Numbered from the stretch's first letter, positions 18,350-27,317 are shown. The stretch is DNA of 64,000 bases from Halobellus sp. LT62 (GCF_037031285.1 NZ_JAYEZO010000001.1:186001-250000); one strand, 5' to 3'. The notes: generated by a model from the letters alone, not told the origin. A program made the numbers and translations.

Positions 18350-18988
18350 TCAAACGAGCAGTTGGATGTCGGACTCGGCCATATCCTGAACGGCCGTCGC
18401 CGCGCCGACGCCCGTCCGAACGCCGTCGTAGAAATCGTTCTCTTCGTAGTCCATCAGTTCGATGGTCATCTGACACGCTTGGAACTCGACGCCCATCTCG
18501 AGGGAAGTCTCGATGAGTTCTTCGATTGTGGCGGTGTCGTTGTCGTCGATCCGCTTCTCCATCATCGAAGTCGTCACGCGGTCCATTCCGGGAAGCGCGC
18601 CCACCACGTTCGGAACCGGCATATTGGGGTTGCCGACGGAGCTGAGCTTGAGGTTCTTCGAGCGCTCCTCGTGGAGGATGTCCAGTCCCCAGAAGGTGTG
18701 AAACACCGTGACGTCGTAGCCGAAGGCGGCCGCCGTGCTGGCGAGGATGAGCGGCGGGTAGGCCATATCGAGGGTGCCTTTCGTCGCGATGATGGACATT
18801 TTCTTCCCACCGCCGGTCGCTGTGATCTCGTCGGTCGCCGCGACGTCGTCGAGCGCCGATTCGAGCGCTTCGATTCGTGCGGCGAGTTCGGCGCGGGAGG
18901 GGAGATCGCCGTCCGCCGCCGACTCGTTTCGGGTTTCCTCCTCAGTCTGCGTGCCGTCCGCCGCGGTGTCGGGTGTCTCCGTGCGCAT
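18350..18988 (-). CDS. DsrE2-like sulfur-relay protein
   Basis: 212 residues. The N-terminal 60 are low-complexity plus a coiled segment (LPSRAELAARIEALESAL). The rest starts KKMSIIATKGTLDMAYPPL and matches the DsrE/DsrF/DrsH-like family, with the conserved FGYDVTVFHTFWGLDIL, and VEFQACQMTIELM holding a Cys near 173 that would carry sulfur. It starts 3 bases after the TusA-like gene, so it is probably one operon. Proteins of this pair pass sulfane sulfur in other prokaryotes; the acceptor here is unknown. Confidence 0.87.
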   Translation of the reverse strand: MRTETPDTAADGTQTEEETRNESAADGDLPSRAELAARIEALESALDDVAATDEITATGGGKKMSIIATKGTLDMAYPPLILASTAAAFGYDVTVFHTFWGLDILHEERSKNLKLSSVGNPNMPVPNVVGALPGMDRVTTSMMEKRIDDNDTATIEELIETSLEMGVEFQACQMTIELMDYEENDFYDGVRTGVGAATAVQDMAESDIQLLV

Positions 18989-18991
18989 CAG

Positions 18992-19237
18992 TCACTCCGT
19001 CTTGCGGACGTAGTGTCTGTATACGCCGTCGCCTTCGACCTGTTCTAGCATCTCGACGCCGTCGGCTCCGGTCGCCCAGCCGTCGAGGTCGCTCATACTG
19101 CCCGAGTCGGTCGCGAGCACTTCGAGGACGGCTCCCGAAGAGAGGTCGTCGATGGCACCTTTGGTCTTGACAACCGGCATCGGACACGTTGCACCTTTCA
19201 CGTCGAGCGTCTCCGCGATGTTGAATTCTCCACTCAT
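18992..19237 (-). CDS. TusA/SirA-like sulfur carrier
   Basis: 81 residues, standard TusA size. The persulfide-carrying site is KGATCPMPVVKTK (Cys near 18, the CPxP motif). The remaining beta-alpha pattern fits. It heads the minus-strand pair with the DsrE2-like gene and is divergent from the rhodanese/metallo-beta-lactamase gene 258 bases away. An AATATAAC box about 20-25 bases upstream is a reasonable TATA element. Confidence 0.92.
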   Translation of the reverse strand: MSGEFNIAETLDVKGATCPMPVVKTKGAIDDLSSGAVLEVLATDSGSMSDLDGWATGADGVEMLEQVEGDGVYRHYVRKTE

Positions 19238-19495
19238 TGGATGTCCGCTCCGTGTGTTATATTGGAGCTAAAGCACAATATTATTCCGACGATTAAAAGA
19301 GTGTCGATTCTTGTGAATACTACAAACAACTATATACAGTCTACTGAATCTCGATGCCGTATACACCCTCAAAAACCGGCTAAAGAGCACATAATCAAGA
19401 AACACTGCGCGAACTGCTCTCTAATATATTGTGTAGATACTGAATTACCATACGAACATTTTTGTGCCACCGTCCAGTACGAACGGGTGTTCAGT

Positions 19496-20749
19496 ATGAC
19501 TCCAGACGACTTTCCAACACCCGAGACAGACGTCGAAACCGTCTCTCCCGACGCGCTGAAGGAACGCGTCGACGCCGACGCGGACCTCACGATCCTCGAC
19601 GCGCGAATGCACTCGGAGTACGACGAGTGGCACATCGACGACGAGAGCGTCACTTCGATCAACGTCCCATACTTCGAGTTCTTGGACGACGAGATCGACG
19701 CGGACGTCCTCGGTCGAATCCCGGACGACCGGACCGTCACCGTCCTCTGTGCGAAGGGCGGTGCCAGCGAGTTCGTCGCGGGGGCGCTCGCCGACCGCGG
19801 CTACGAGGTGAACCACCTTGAGGACGGAATGAACGGCTGGGCGAGCATCTACGAGCGCGTCCGCGTCTCGAACTACGACGGACCCGGGACGCTCTATCAG
19901 TACCAGCGCCCCTCCTCGGGCTGTCTCGGCTATCTGCTCGTCGATGGCGACGAGGCCGCGATCGTCGACCCGCTGCGCGCGTTCACCGATCGGTACCGCG
20001 ACGACGCCGAGGAGTTGGGCGCAGCGCTCACGTACGCCTTCGACACGCACATCCACGCCGATCACCTCTCCGGCGTCCGAGCGCTCCACGGCTCGGGTTC
20101 GTCGCGAACGGGGCGAAGCGACGGCGACCGCGATTTCGATCACGATCTCGATGGCGAGGGCGTCGAGGGCGTTATCCCGGCCGCGGCGGTCGACCGCGGC
20201 GTCACCTATGCCGACGAGCTCACGACCGCCGCGGACGGCGACACGTTCGCCGTCGGCGACGCGACAATCGAAGCCGTCTACACGCCCGGTCACACGACGG
20301 GAATGACCTCTTACCTCATCGGCGACAGCCTGCTCGCGACCGGCGACGGCCTGTTCGTCGAGAGCGTCGCGCGCCCGGACCTCGAAGAGGGCGACGAGGG
20401 CGCGCCCGACGCCGCGCGGACGCTCTACGACTCGCTGCAGACGCGTGTCCTCTCGCTTCCCTCCGACACCCTCGTCGGCGGTGCACACTACAGCGATGTC
20501 GCGGAACCGGCAGGAGACGGAACCTATACGGCCACGATCGGCGAATTGAAAGCACAGATGGCCGCACTCACGATGGACGAAGACGACTTCGTCGAGTTGA
20601 TCCTCTCGGATATGCCGCCGCGTCCGGCAAACTACGAGGAGATCATCGCGACAAACCTCGGACAGCACGCCGTCGACGACGAGGCGTTCACGCTCGAACT
20701 GGGTCCGAACAACTGCGCAGCGAGCCACGAGTCGCTGGCGGGTGACTGA
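19496..20749 (+). CDS. Rhodanese plus metallo-beta-lactamase fusion
   Basis: 417 residues from the ATG at 19496 (MTPDDFPTPETDVETV); the upstream open frame is AT-rich and not protein-like. Residues 1-125 are a rhodanese domain (LTILDARMHSEY; active loop VLCAKGGASE with Cys near 85). Residues 140-417 are a metallo-beta-lactamase fold with THIHADHLSG near 185 and a later TPGHTTG, the persulfide-dioxygenase-like arrangement. About 35 residues of acidic sequence are inserted right after the metal motif. It likely oxidises or hydrolyses persulfide or thiosulfate-derived sulfur. Followed by two YeeE/YedE genes. Confidence 0.88.
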   Translation: MTPDDFPTPETDVETVSPDALKERVDADADLTILDARMHSEYDEWHIDDESVTSINVPYFEFLDDEIDADVLGRIPDDRTVTVLCAKGGASEFVAGALADRGYEVNHLEDGMNGWASIYERVRVSNYDGPGTLYQYQRPSSGCLGYLLVDGDEAAIVDPLRAFTDRYRDDAEELGAALTYAFDTHIHADHLSGVRALHGSGSSRTGRSDGDRDFDHDLDGEGVEGVIPAAAVDRGVTYADELTTAADGDTFAVGDATIEAVYTPGHTTGMTSYLIGDSLLATGDGLFVESVARPDLEEGDEGAPDAARTLYDSLQTRVLSLPSDTLVGGAHYSDVAEPAGDGTYTATIGELKAQMAALTMDEDDFVELILSDMPPRPANYEEIIATNLGQHAVDDEAFTLELGPNNCAASHESLAGD

Positions 20750-20757
20750 GGTGGCCG

Positions 20758-21315
20758 ATGGTGATTGATCCAGTCGCGCTCCAAGCGGCCGCCGACCTGT
20801 TCCCGAACGGGATCAGTCGCTACGCCGTCGGCGGGCTGCTCGTCGGCCTCGGCGTGACCGTGATCTACCTCGGGACGGGGATCAGCGCCGGCGCGAGCAC
20901 GTTCCTCGAATCGACGCTGTCGTACGTCTCCGGGCAGTCGCGGTTCCAACGATATGTCTCCTCGCGGGACTGGCGGCTCGTGTTCACCGCCGGCATCGTT
21001 CTCGGCGCGGCGGCGTTCGCAGTGACGTTCCAATCCGGCGTCGTTTCCAGCCCGCTCTATCGGCCGGGGACGACCGGTCATCTCTACGAAGTCGGCGGCG
21101 TGACGCTGTGGACGACGGGCGTCCAGCCGTGGCGGCTGCTCGTGGGCGGTCTCTTCGTCGGCGTCGGCACCCGGATCGGGAAGGGCTGTACCTCCGGCCA
21201 CGGAATCTGTGGCGTCGGGTCGGCGTCGAAGACGTCGATCGTCGGCGTCCTCACGTTCCTCGTCGTCGCCGTCGTCACCGCACAGCTCGTCGCGGCGCTC
21301 GGGGTGAGCCCGTAA
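20758..21315 (+). CDS. YeeE/YedE-family membrane protein, half A
   Basis: 185 residues, about five membrane segments. The signature GKGCTSGHGICGVGS near 141 has the conserved Cys residues through which YeeE-type channels pass thiosulfate or other sulfur compounds. Half-length compared with the bacterial single-chain transporter, so it probably pairs with the next gene, whose ATG overlaps this stop (TAATG). Its place after the rhodanese fusion makes sulfur uptake the likely role. Confidence 0.85.
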   Translation: MVIDPVALQAAADLFPNGISRYAVGGLLVGLGVTVIYLGTGISAGASTFLESTLSYVSGQSRFQRYVSSRDWRLVFTAGIVLGAAAFAVTFQSGVVSSPLYRPGTTGHLYEVGGVTLWTTGVQPWRLLVGGLFVGVGTRIGKGCTSGHGICGVGSASKTSIVGVLTFLVVAVVTAQLVAALGVSP

Positions 21316-21797
21316 TGACCGAGGCGCGCGCGTCTCGGTCCGAGCGAGCGGGGAACGACTCCGCGGAGGGGCCCGCGAGCGACGACCGTCATCCTCTCTT
21401 TATCCCGCTGGTACTGGTCGGCGGCCTGCTCTTCGGCTTCGGCCTCGGATTCAGTCATATGGCCCGTCCGGAGGTCGTGCTGGATTTCCTCCAGTTCGAG
21501 GACCTCGGGCTGCTGTTCGTGATGTTCGGCGGGTCCGCGCTCGTGGGCGTGACGTATTTCCTCGCGCCGCGGCTGTTCGACCGCGCCCCGCTCACGGGCG
21601 ACGCCTTCGAGCGCCGACTGAAGTCGTTCGATCGGAACGTGCTGATCGGCGGTGCGATCTTCGGCGTCGGCTGGGGGCTCTCGGGCATCTGTCCCGGCGC
21701 GGCGTACGCCAGCCTCGGCGTCGGTAACGTCACGATCCTGTGGGCTATCGCCGGAATGTTCGCCGGCGCGTACCTGCAGGGCTACTGGCGACGTTGA
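21315..21797 (+). CDS. YeeE/YedE-family membrane protein, half B
   Basis: 160 residues from the ATG at 21315, which overlaps the upstream stop by one base. An N-terminal polar stretch of about 27 residues precedes four membrane segments. WGLSGICPGAAYASLG near 120 carries the family's second conserved Cys. Together with the previous gene it makes a complete two-half transporter, as in other archaeal and bacterial pairs. Last gene of the sulfur unit. Confidence 0.82.
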   Translation: MTEARASRSERAGNDSAEGPASDDRHPLFIPLVLVGGLLFGFGLGFSHMARPEVVLDFLQFEDLGLLFVMFGGSALVGVTYFLAPRLFDRAPLTGDAFERRLKSFDRNVLIGGAIFGVGWGLSGICPGAAYASLGVGNVTILWAIAGMFAGAYLQGYWRR

Positions 21798-22114
21798 GTG
21801 CGGGACTCCACCTCGAATGATGCGTACCGGACGCTTCGACACCGCTCGGAGTCAGCCTCCCGTCTGACACGGTTTTAAGTGCGGTAGCGAAGTGCACACG
21901 ACCGGGCGCGCACTGATACGGACGGTTTTCCGTCCTCGACGGCCATCAGTTCCCATCCTCCCACCGCGCGCCCCACACGCGGACGTTGCACCCCGGTATC
22001 TGCGTCGTCGTTCCCGCGACGACACGTCCGACGGCGCGCGGTGCGCCGTCTGATTCTCCCGCCTCTCAGTGACTTCTCCCGATCCGTCGCCTCTGGGCTC
22101 GAACGTGTCCGCGT
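21798..22114. other. Gap with hairpins and an orphan TATA-like box
   Basis: No protein gene recognised. On the plus strand a GGTTTTAAG box (about 21870) is followed by GGACGG-TTTT-CCGTCC (21920-21935) nested within CTGAT/ATCAG arms, and by GACGGCGC-loop-GCGCCGTC (22030-22050). These could end the two flanking convergent transcripts or belong to a short RNA. Confidence 0.4.
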
Positions 22115-22798
22115 TCACCCGTTCGAGACGGTCGTACTCGCGCCGTCGCCGAGGAGCACCTCCTTCGCCCGGTCGAGCCCGTCGTGCTCGACGACGAGCG
22201 CGAGCTGATCGTCCGCTTCGATCATCGTTCCGGGCAGCGGAATCGTCATCGGTTCCCGTTTCCGGCCGTGCGCGTATATCCGACCGAAATCTTCGAGGTC
22301 GATGTCGTTCACTTTCCGACCGATCACGGGTGAGCCCTCGGGTATCGACAGGGTGGTAAGCCGCAGTTGCTCGGTCAGTTCGCCGATCGCGTTGAACGTC
22401 CCGCCGAGCAGCGCCGTCTTCGCGCCCGCCGCCCCGAGCCGTTCGGGGTAGATCACCTCGTCGACGTCCTCTTCGTACTGCTCGTAGATCTCCTCTGTGA
22501 AGTCCTCGCTGATCCGCATCGCCACCCGGCACCCGTACTGTTTGCCGATCTTACACGCCGCGAAGTTCACGTTCGGATCGCCGGTGAGGCCGCCGAGCGC
22601 GACGGCGTCCTCGACGCCCGCCCGCTTCAGCACCGACTCGTTGCTGCCGTCGCCCTCGACGACCTCGAATCCCGCCTCTCGTGCGCGCTCGACCTTATCC
22701 GGGTCGTTTTCGACCACCACGACCGGATATCCCTCCTCGTACAGGATCCGAGCCGTCCGCGCACCGACCCGCCCGTATCCGACGATGATGAACGTCAT
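22115..22798 (-). CDS. TrkA-type potassium regulator
   Basis: 227 residues. N-terminal RCK/TrkA-N domain: IIVGYGRVGARTA (residues 4-16) binds NAD(H), with acidic ND at the end of the second strand. The TrkA-C domain (about 145-220) contains IPEGSPVIGRKVNDIDL and a late IEADDQLALV. Such proteins gate potassium channels, central to a salt-in haloarchaeon. No channel gene is adjacent. Confidence 0.92.
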   Translation of the reverse strand: MTFIIVGYGRVGARTARILYEEGYPVVVVENDPDKVERAREAGFEVVEGDGSNESVLKRAGVEDAVALGGLTGDPNVNFAACKIGKQYGCRVAMRISEDFTEEIYEQYEEDVDEVIYPERLGAAGAKTALLGGTFNAIGELTEQLRLTTLSIPEGSPVIGRKVNDIDLEDFGRIYAHGRKREPMTIPLPGTMIEADDQLALVVEHDGLDRAKEVLLGDGASTTVSNG

Positions 22799-22883
22799 AT
22801 GTCAACACAACACGCTCGGAGTACAAAAGCGTGGACCCGCGTTCGTCCGTAATGGTGAAACCCGATGAGTCGATGCCGCGTGT

Positions 22884-25709
22884 TCACTCGCCGTCCGCTG
22901 ATCGCTCGTTGAGTCGCCGTTGCCACTCTTGGACCCTCGTCATCACGTCGATCGGGGACGTTCCGTTCAGATCTAGCTCGTTCAACTCCGCGGCGATCGC
23001 TTCGACTTCCGGTGCGGTCGCGTTGCTGTCGTCTCCGGCGGCTTCTTCGGTTCTGTCGCTTTCTTCGACGTTCGTTTCCTCGACGTCGGCTGCGGCACCG
23101 TTTTCCCTGCCGCGAGACGATGAGCCGTCTGCGAGATCTGTGTCCTTACTGCCGTCGACCGCGCTCGTCGAGTCTGCACGCGACGAATCCGCGCCGACGA
23201 ACTGCCCGGCCGAGAGGTCGAACACCGCTTGGACCGGCTCGTCGCCCTCGCCGCCGCCACCGCGGGCTTCGATCGCCTCCTCGGCGCGGAGCCGCGCGAG
23301 CACGTCGTCGGCGCGGGAGACGACGGGATCGGGGACGCCCGCCAACTCCGCGACGTGGACACCGTAGGAGCGGTCGGTCGGACCCTCCTCGATCGTCCGG
23401 AGGAAGGTCACGCCATCGCTGTCGGCGGAGTCGCGGTCGCCGTCCACCGCGACGTGGACGTTCGCGACGCGGTCGAGGTGCTCAGCCAGCGACGTGAGTT
23501 CGTGGTAGTGGGTCGCAAAGAGCGTCTTCGCGCGCACCTCGTTGTGGAGGTATTCGGTGGCCGCCCACGCGATCGAGATACCGTCGTAGGTTGCGGTCCC
23601 TCGTCCCACCTCGTCGAGGATGACCAGCGACTCCGCCGACGCCGAGTGCAGGATGTTCGAGAGCTCCTGCATCTCGACCATAAACGTCGACCGCCCCTGC
23701 GCGAGTTCGTCGAGCGCGCCGACGCGGGTGTAGATGCCGTCGACGACGCCGATTGTCGCCGAACGCGCCGGGACGAAGCTGCCGATCTGCGCGAGCAGCG
23801 TGATGAGCGCGACCTGCCGCATATACGTCGACTTCCCGCTCATGTTCGGCCCGGTGACGAGCAGGAACGCTCTACGTTCTCCCATCCGGAGGTCGTTCGG
23901 GACGAACTCGGTCGTCTGCTCGACGACGGGGTGTCGCCCGGCCTCGATGTCGAGCGGGCCGGGATCGGTCAGTTCCGGTCGCACCCAGTCGTTTCCGGCG
24001 GCGTGCGTCGCCAGCGACGCCAACGTGTCGATTTCGGCGAGTGCGCGGCCGACGTCCTGCAGGAGCGCCGCGCGCTCGCCCACTCGGTCGCGGAGGTCGC
24101 AGAACAGCTCGTATTCCAAGTCGCCGCGGGCCTCCTCCAATCGGAGGATGTCCCGCTCGCGCTCTTCCAGTTCGTCGGTGACGAACCGCTTTGAGTTCTT
24201 CAGCGTCTTGATCTCCCGGTAGTGCTCGGGCACGTCGTCGGCGACGGACTTGCCCACTTGGATGTAGTGTCCGTCGGTCTTGTTGCGGTCGACAGTGACG
24301 TGGCTCAGGCCGTGTTGACGCTTCTCGCGCTCGGCGAGCGTGTCGATCCACTCCTGCGCTTCGGCGTGGCGCTCCAGCAGGTCGTCCAGTCCGTCGTCGT
24401 GGCCGCGGCGGAACAGCCCGCCCTGTCGGACCGTCTTCGGCGGGTCGTCGGCGAGCGCTGATTCCAGCTCCTCGCGTAGGCGACCTGCGGCCTCTCGATC
24501 CGGTCGGTCGACGACGTCGGCGAGCGGCGAGTCCGCTAGCGGCGATCCCTCGACGGCGCCGGCGACGTCCGGGAGGATCGCGAGGGTGTCGCGGACGGCG
24601 AGCAGGTCCCGAGCGTCGGCGCTGCCGGACGTGGCGCGCGCAGCCAGCCGTTCGAGGTCGTAGCCGCCGTCGAGCGTCTCCCGCACGCGTTCGCGAGCGA
24701 GCGCCGCCGACGCCAACGCGCCTACGCAGTCGAGGCGTCGGTTCAGCTCCCGTCGGTCACGTCGGGGGCGCGTCACCCACTCGCGCAGCAGTCTGCCGCC
24801 GGGGCTCGTCACGGTGTGGTCGATCGTGTCGACGAGCGTCCCGTCTCGCCCGCCCTGCATCGTCTCGGTGAGTTCGAGGTTTCGCTGGGTCGTCGCGTCG
24901 AGGTCGAGGTGCTCCTGCGTCTCGAACGTCTGCAGCCGCGTCATCGACGGTAACACGCCCGCGCCCGTCTCCTCGACGTAGCGGAGCGCTGCGCCCGCGG
25001 CTCTGATCGCGGGCTCCGCGTCGAGCCCCACGCTGTCTAGCGTTTCGCGGCCGAACTGCTTGCGGAGCGCGTGCGCCGCCCGCCCGGGCGCGAACGCGTC
25101 GGCCTCGAACAGCGCGACCGACGCGTCCGTCTCCTCCCGGAGGCGTCGGACGAACGCGTCGTCGTCGCGGGTCTCCGGCCCCGGGAGGATCTCGACGGGG
25201 CTGAAGCGGTACAGTTCCGAGAGCGCGTCGTCGGCGTCGGCGGCGACGGTGACGAGGAACTGGCCGGTGGTCGCGTCGACGAACGCGAGACCGACGTCGT
25301 CGGTGTCCGTGCTCGATTCCGTCCGGGAGTCGCTCTCGCCGCCGACGACGGCGGCGATGTAGCGCGCGTCGGCGTCGTCGGTTTCCAGCAGCGTACCCGG
25401 CGTGACGAGCCGCGTCACCTCGCGGTAGTGATCGCCTCCGTCCTCGAACTGATCGGCGACGGCGACGCGGTAGCCGCGCTCGACGAGCGCCTTCAGATAC
25501 GGCGTGAGGTCGTCGACGGGGACGCCCGCCATCGGGTACGACGACCCGTGCGAGGACTTCTGAGAGACTTTCAGATCCAACTCGTCGGCGACCAACTCGG
25601 CGTCGTCGGCGAAGAACTCGTAGAAGTCGCCGCACTGCATCGTCAGCACGTCCGCGTCGGTGTCGGACTTCAGAGAGAGAAACTGCTCGACGATTCCCTG
25701 CGAGGCCAT
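22884..25709 (-). CDS. mutS: DNA mismatch repair protein MutS
   Basis: 941 residues from the ATG at 25707-25709 (MASQGIVEQF). The mismatch-reading motif GDFYEFF is near residue 26, Walker A GPNMSGKSTYM near 625, and Walker B VILDEVGRGTATYDG near 700. Between the ATPase and the C-terminal helices (LNELDLNGTSPIDVMTRV) is a roughly 110-residue acidic low-complexity segment (about 800-910) not needed by the family. mutL is 28 kb away in this window. Its promoter shares the gap with noncoding element copy A on the other strand. Confidence 0.96.
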   Translation of the reverse strand: MASQGIVEQFLSLKSDTDADVLTMQCGDFYEFFADDAELVADELDLKVSQKSSHGSSYPMAGVPVDDLTPYLKALVERGYRVAVADQFEDGGDHYREVTRLVTPGTLLETDDADARYIAAVVGGESDSRTESSTDTDDVGLAFVDATTGQFLVTVAADADDALSELYRFSPVEILPGPETRDDDAFVRRLREETDASVALFEADAFAPGRAAHALRKQFGRETLDSVGLDAEPAIRAAGAALRYVEETGAGVLPSMTRLQTFETQEHLDLDATTQRNLELTETMQGGRDGTLVDTIDHTVTSPGGRLLREWVTRPRRDRRELNRRLDCVGALASAALARERVRETLDGGYDLERLAARATSGSADARDLLAVRDTLAILPDVAGAVEGSPLADSPLADVVDRPDREAAGRLREELESALADDPPKTVRQGGLFRRGHDDGLDDLLERHAEAQEWIDTLAEREKRQHGLSHVTVDRNKTDGHYIQVGKSVADDVPEHYREIKTLKNSKRFVTDELEERERDILRLEEARGDLEYELFCDLRDRVGERAALLQDVGRALAEIDTLASLATHAAGNDWVRPELTDPGPLDIEAGRHPVVEQTTEFVPNDLRMGERRAFLLVTGPNMSGKSTYMRQVALITLLAQIGSFVPARSATIGVVDGIYTRVGALDELAQGRSTFMVEMQELSNILHSASAESLVILDEVGRGTATYDGISIAWAATEYLHNEVRAKTLFATHYHELTSLAEHLDRVANVHVAVDGDRDSADSDGVTFLRTIEEGPTDRSYGVHVAELAGVPDPVVSRADDVLARLRAEEAIEARGGGGEGDEPVQAVFDLSAGQFVGADSSRADSTSAVDGSKDTDLADGSSSRGRENGAAADVEETNVEESDRTEEAAGDDSNATAPEVEAIAAELNELDLNGTSPIDVMTRVQEWQRRLNERSADGE

Positions 25710-25798
25710 ACCCGCACGAGGGCAGCGGGCGGATAAAACGCTGCGGTCTGTTGCGTACGCGGCCCGCACCGACGACGCGCGGCCCTCACCGCCGATAG

Positions 25799-25807
25799 TT
25801 TATATAC
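25799..25807 (+). promoter_or_regulatory. TATA box of noncoding element copy A
   Basis: TTTATATAC starts exactly 30 bases before GTGACGT (25829). The same box and spacing occur at copy B (37365/37395), and no plus-strand protein gene follows either one. Confidence 0.55.
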
Positions 25808-25828
25808 GAAGACGCGGCCAGCGTCCCC

Positions 25829-25970
25829 GTGACGTAAGCATTACCCCGCGTCGGGCCGCGGTTGCTTGGCACGTCGGCGCGGGAGACGATCGGCGACCTT
25901 CGGGGACGCGTCGTCGCGAGCGGGTGCCGGCTGTTCGCCAATTCGGGCCGACGAGCGACTGTGTTGTCGG
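25829..25970 (+). ncRNA. Candidate structured RNA, copy A
   Basis: A noncoding stretch between mutS and ubaA with a clear partner at 37395-37552. A 40-base core (25845-25884) matches copy B at 35 positions, and all five differences are transitions. CCCGCGTCG (25845-25853) pairs with CGGCGCGGG (25875-25883) around a 21-base loop. Loop bases TTGGCAC (25866-25872) can pair with GTGCCGG (25924-25930), a pseudoknot layout. GTG-ACG-TAA at the start rules out a short protein there. Transcription is inferred from the TATA box; it could instead be a DNA repeat. Confidence 0.5.
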
Positions 25971-25978
25971 TCACCTAA

Positions 25979-26031
25979 CCGGCCACCGTAGCGCTCTCAG
26001 CCACCCTGACCGGCCACCGTAGCGCTCTCAG
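25979..26031. repeat. 31-base tandem repeat over the ubaA stop
   Basis: CCGGCCACCGTAGCGCTCTCAG occurs at 25979-26000 and again at 26010-26031 (quoted in full it is 22 bases; key parts CCGGCCACCG and GCGCTCTCAG). The second copy includes the ubaA stop codon. It looks like a slippage duplication of the gene's 3' end. Confidence 0.8.
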
Positions 26032-26840
26032 TCCGCGCTGATGGTGCACGCCGCGGTGTACTCCACGTCGTCGATGGAGCCGATCGGATCGTCGCCGCAG
26101 ACGGGGCAGTCGGGGTTCCGCTGGTAGGGGACCGTCTCGAAGCTCATCTCCATCGCGTCGTAGAAGAGCAGCCGCCCGCCGAGCGTCTCACCGGCGTCGA
26201 GCAGCAGCTTTACGGCCTCCGTCGCTTGGATGCAGCCGACGGTCCCGGGGAGGACGCCGAGGACGCCCGTCGTCGCGCAGTCGGGGACCGTTCCGGGTTC
26301 GGGGGCTTCGGGAAACAGGCAGCGGTAGCAGGGGCCGTCGGGTTCGAGCGTCGTGATCTGCCCCTCGAACTTGTAGATGGCACCGTGAGCGATGGGTATC
26401 TCGTGCAGTCGGCAGAAGTCGTTCAGCAGATAGCGGGTCGGGAAGTTGTCGGAGGCGTCGACGACGACGTCGTAGCCGGGGACCACCTCGTCGACGTTCT
26501 CCTTTCCCAGCCTCGTCTCGTAGGTCTCGACGTCGACGTCGGGGTTGAGGCTCGCGACGAAGTCTGCGGCGCTGTCGACCTTCGGGCGACCGACGTCGTC
26601 GTCGCCGTGGATGATCTGCCGCTGGAGGTTGCTCCGCTCGACGACGTCGTCGTCGACGACGCCGAGTGCGCCGACGCCCGCGGCGGCGAGGTACTGGATC
26701 ACCGGCGCGCCGAGGCCGCCCGCGCCGACGACGAGCGCGCGGGAGTCGAGGAGCATCGCCTGTCCCTCGGGGCCGACCTCGTCCATAATGATGTGTCTGG
26801 AGTACCGGTCCAGTTGCGTCGAATCGAGTGAGAGTGACAT
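26028..26840 (-). CDS. ubaA: SAMP-activating E1-like enzyme UbaA
   Basis: 270 residues, MoeB/ThiF/E1 family. The ATP loop VVGAGGLGAP is near 37, the catalytic-Cys region PDCATTGVLG near 188, and two CxxC zinc pairs are CYRC near 172 and CPVC near 245. In haloarchaea this protein adenylates the small archaeal modifiers (SAMPs) for protein tagging and for sulfur transfer to tRNA and molybdopterin. No rhodanese domain is attached. Its 3' end carries the tandem repeat. Confidence 0.92.
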   Translation of the reverse strand: MSLSLDSTQLDRYSRHIIMDEVGPEGQAMLLDSRALVVGAGGLGAPVIQYLAAAGVGALGVVDDDVVERSNLQRQIIHGDDDVGRPKVDSAADFVASLNPDVDVETYETRLGKENVDEVVPGYDVVVDASDNFPTRYLLNDFCRLHEIPIAHGAIYKFEGQITTLEPDGPCYRCLFPEAPEPGTVPDCATTGVLGVLPGTVGCIQATEAVKLLLDAGETLGGRLLFYDAMEMSFETVPYQRNPDCPVCGDDPIGSIDDVEYTAACTISAD

Positions 26841-26915
26841 ACGCCTACTCGGTGCTCGAACGGGATAACTTCTCGTGGAACTCGACGAGCCGTCTCACGC
26901 AGTCGCTGGCGTGCG

Positions 26916-27212
26916 TTACTCGGCGCAGCAGGCTTCCGCCTCGTCGGCGTCGCCCTCGGTGGGATGCGTATCGGGCGCGTCGTCGGTGAGCTGATAGAGG
27001 TTCTGTCGCGCGTCCGCGAAGTAGACGTCCTCGTCGACGACGTCGATCTCTTCGAGCCGTTCGAGCGCGTACCGGACCGTCCGAGCCGAAAGCATCGATT
27101 CTTGGACGATCCCCTTCTGGGTCAGCGGGCCGTTGTATTCGAGTACCTTGAAAACCAGCTTCGCGCTCGGCGGGAGGTCGTCGAGACTCTCCTGTTCTGC
27201 CTCTGCCATCAA
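26916..27212 (-). CDS. Winged-helix DNA-binding protein
   Basis: 98 residues (97 if the ATG at 27209 is used). Residues 15-70 form a winged helix (LVFKVLEYNGPLTQKGIV, then SARTVRYALERLEEIDVV). The tail is acidic and ends EACCAE with two adjacent Cys. Target genes unknown; it could read salt or redox state through the Cys pair, which is speculation. A GTTTATGCC box about 27 bases upstream is a fair TATA. Confidence 0.8.
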   Translation of the reverse strand: MMAEAEQESLDDLPPSAKLVFKVLEYNGPLTQKGIVQESMLSARTVRYALERLEEIDVVDEDVYFADARQNLYQLTDDAPDTHPTEGDADEAEACCAE

Positions 27213-27317
27213 TACGATTCAGCGGTCGAACGGGCATAAACCTTCGCGAGTCGGGACGGGAAATAGTCCAACTAGCGGAATGACAGCGGGTTACGGCGGT
27301 GTAACCACTATCGATGT

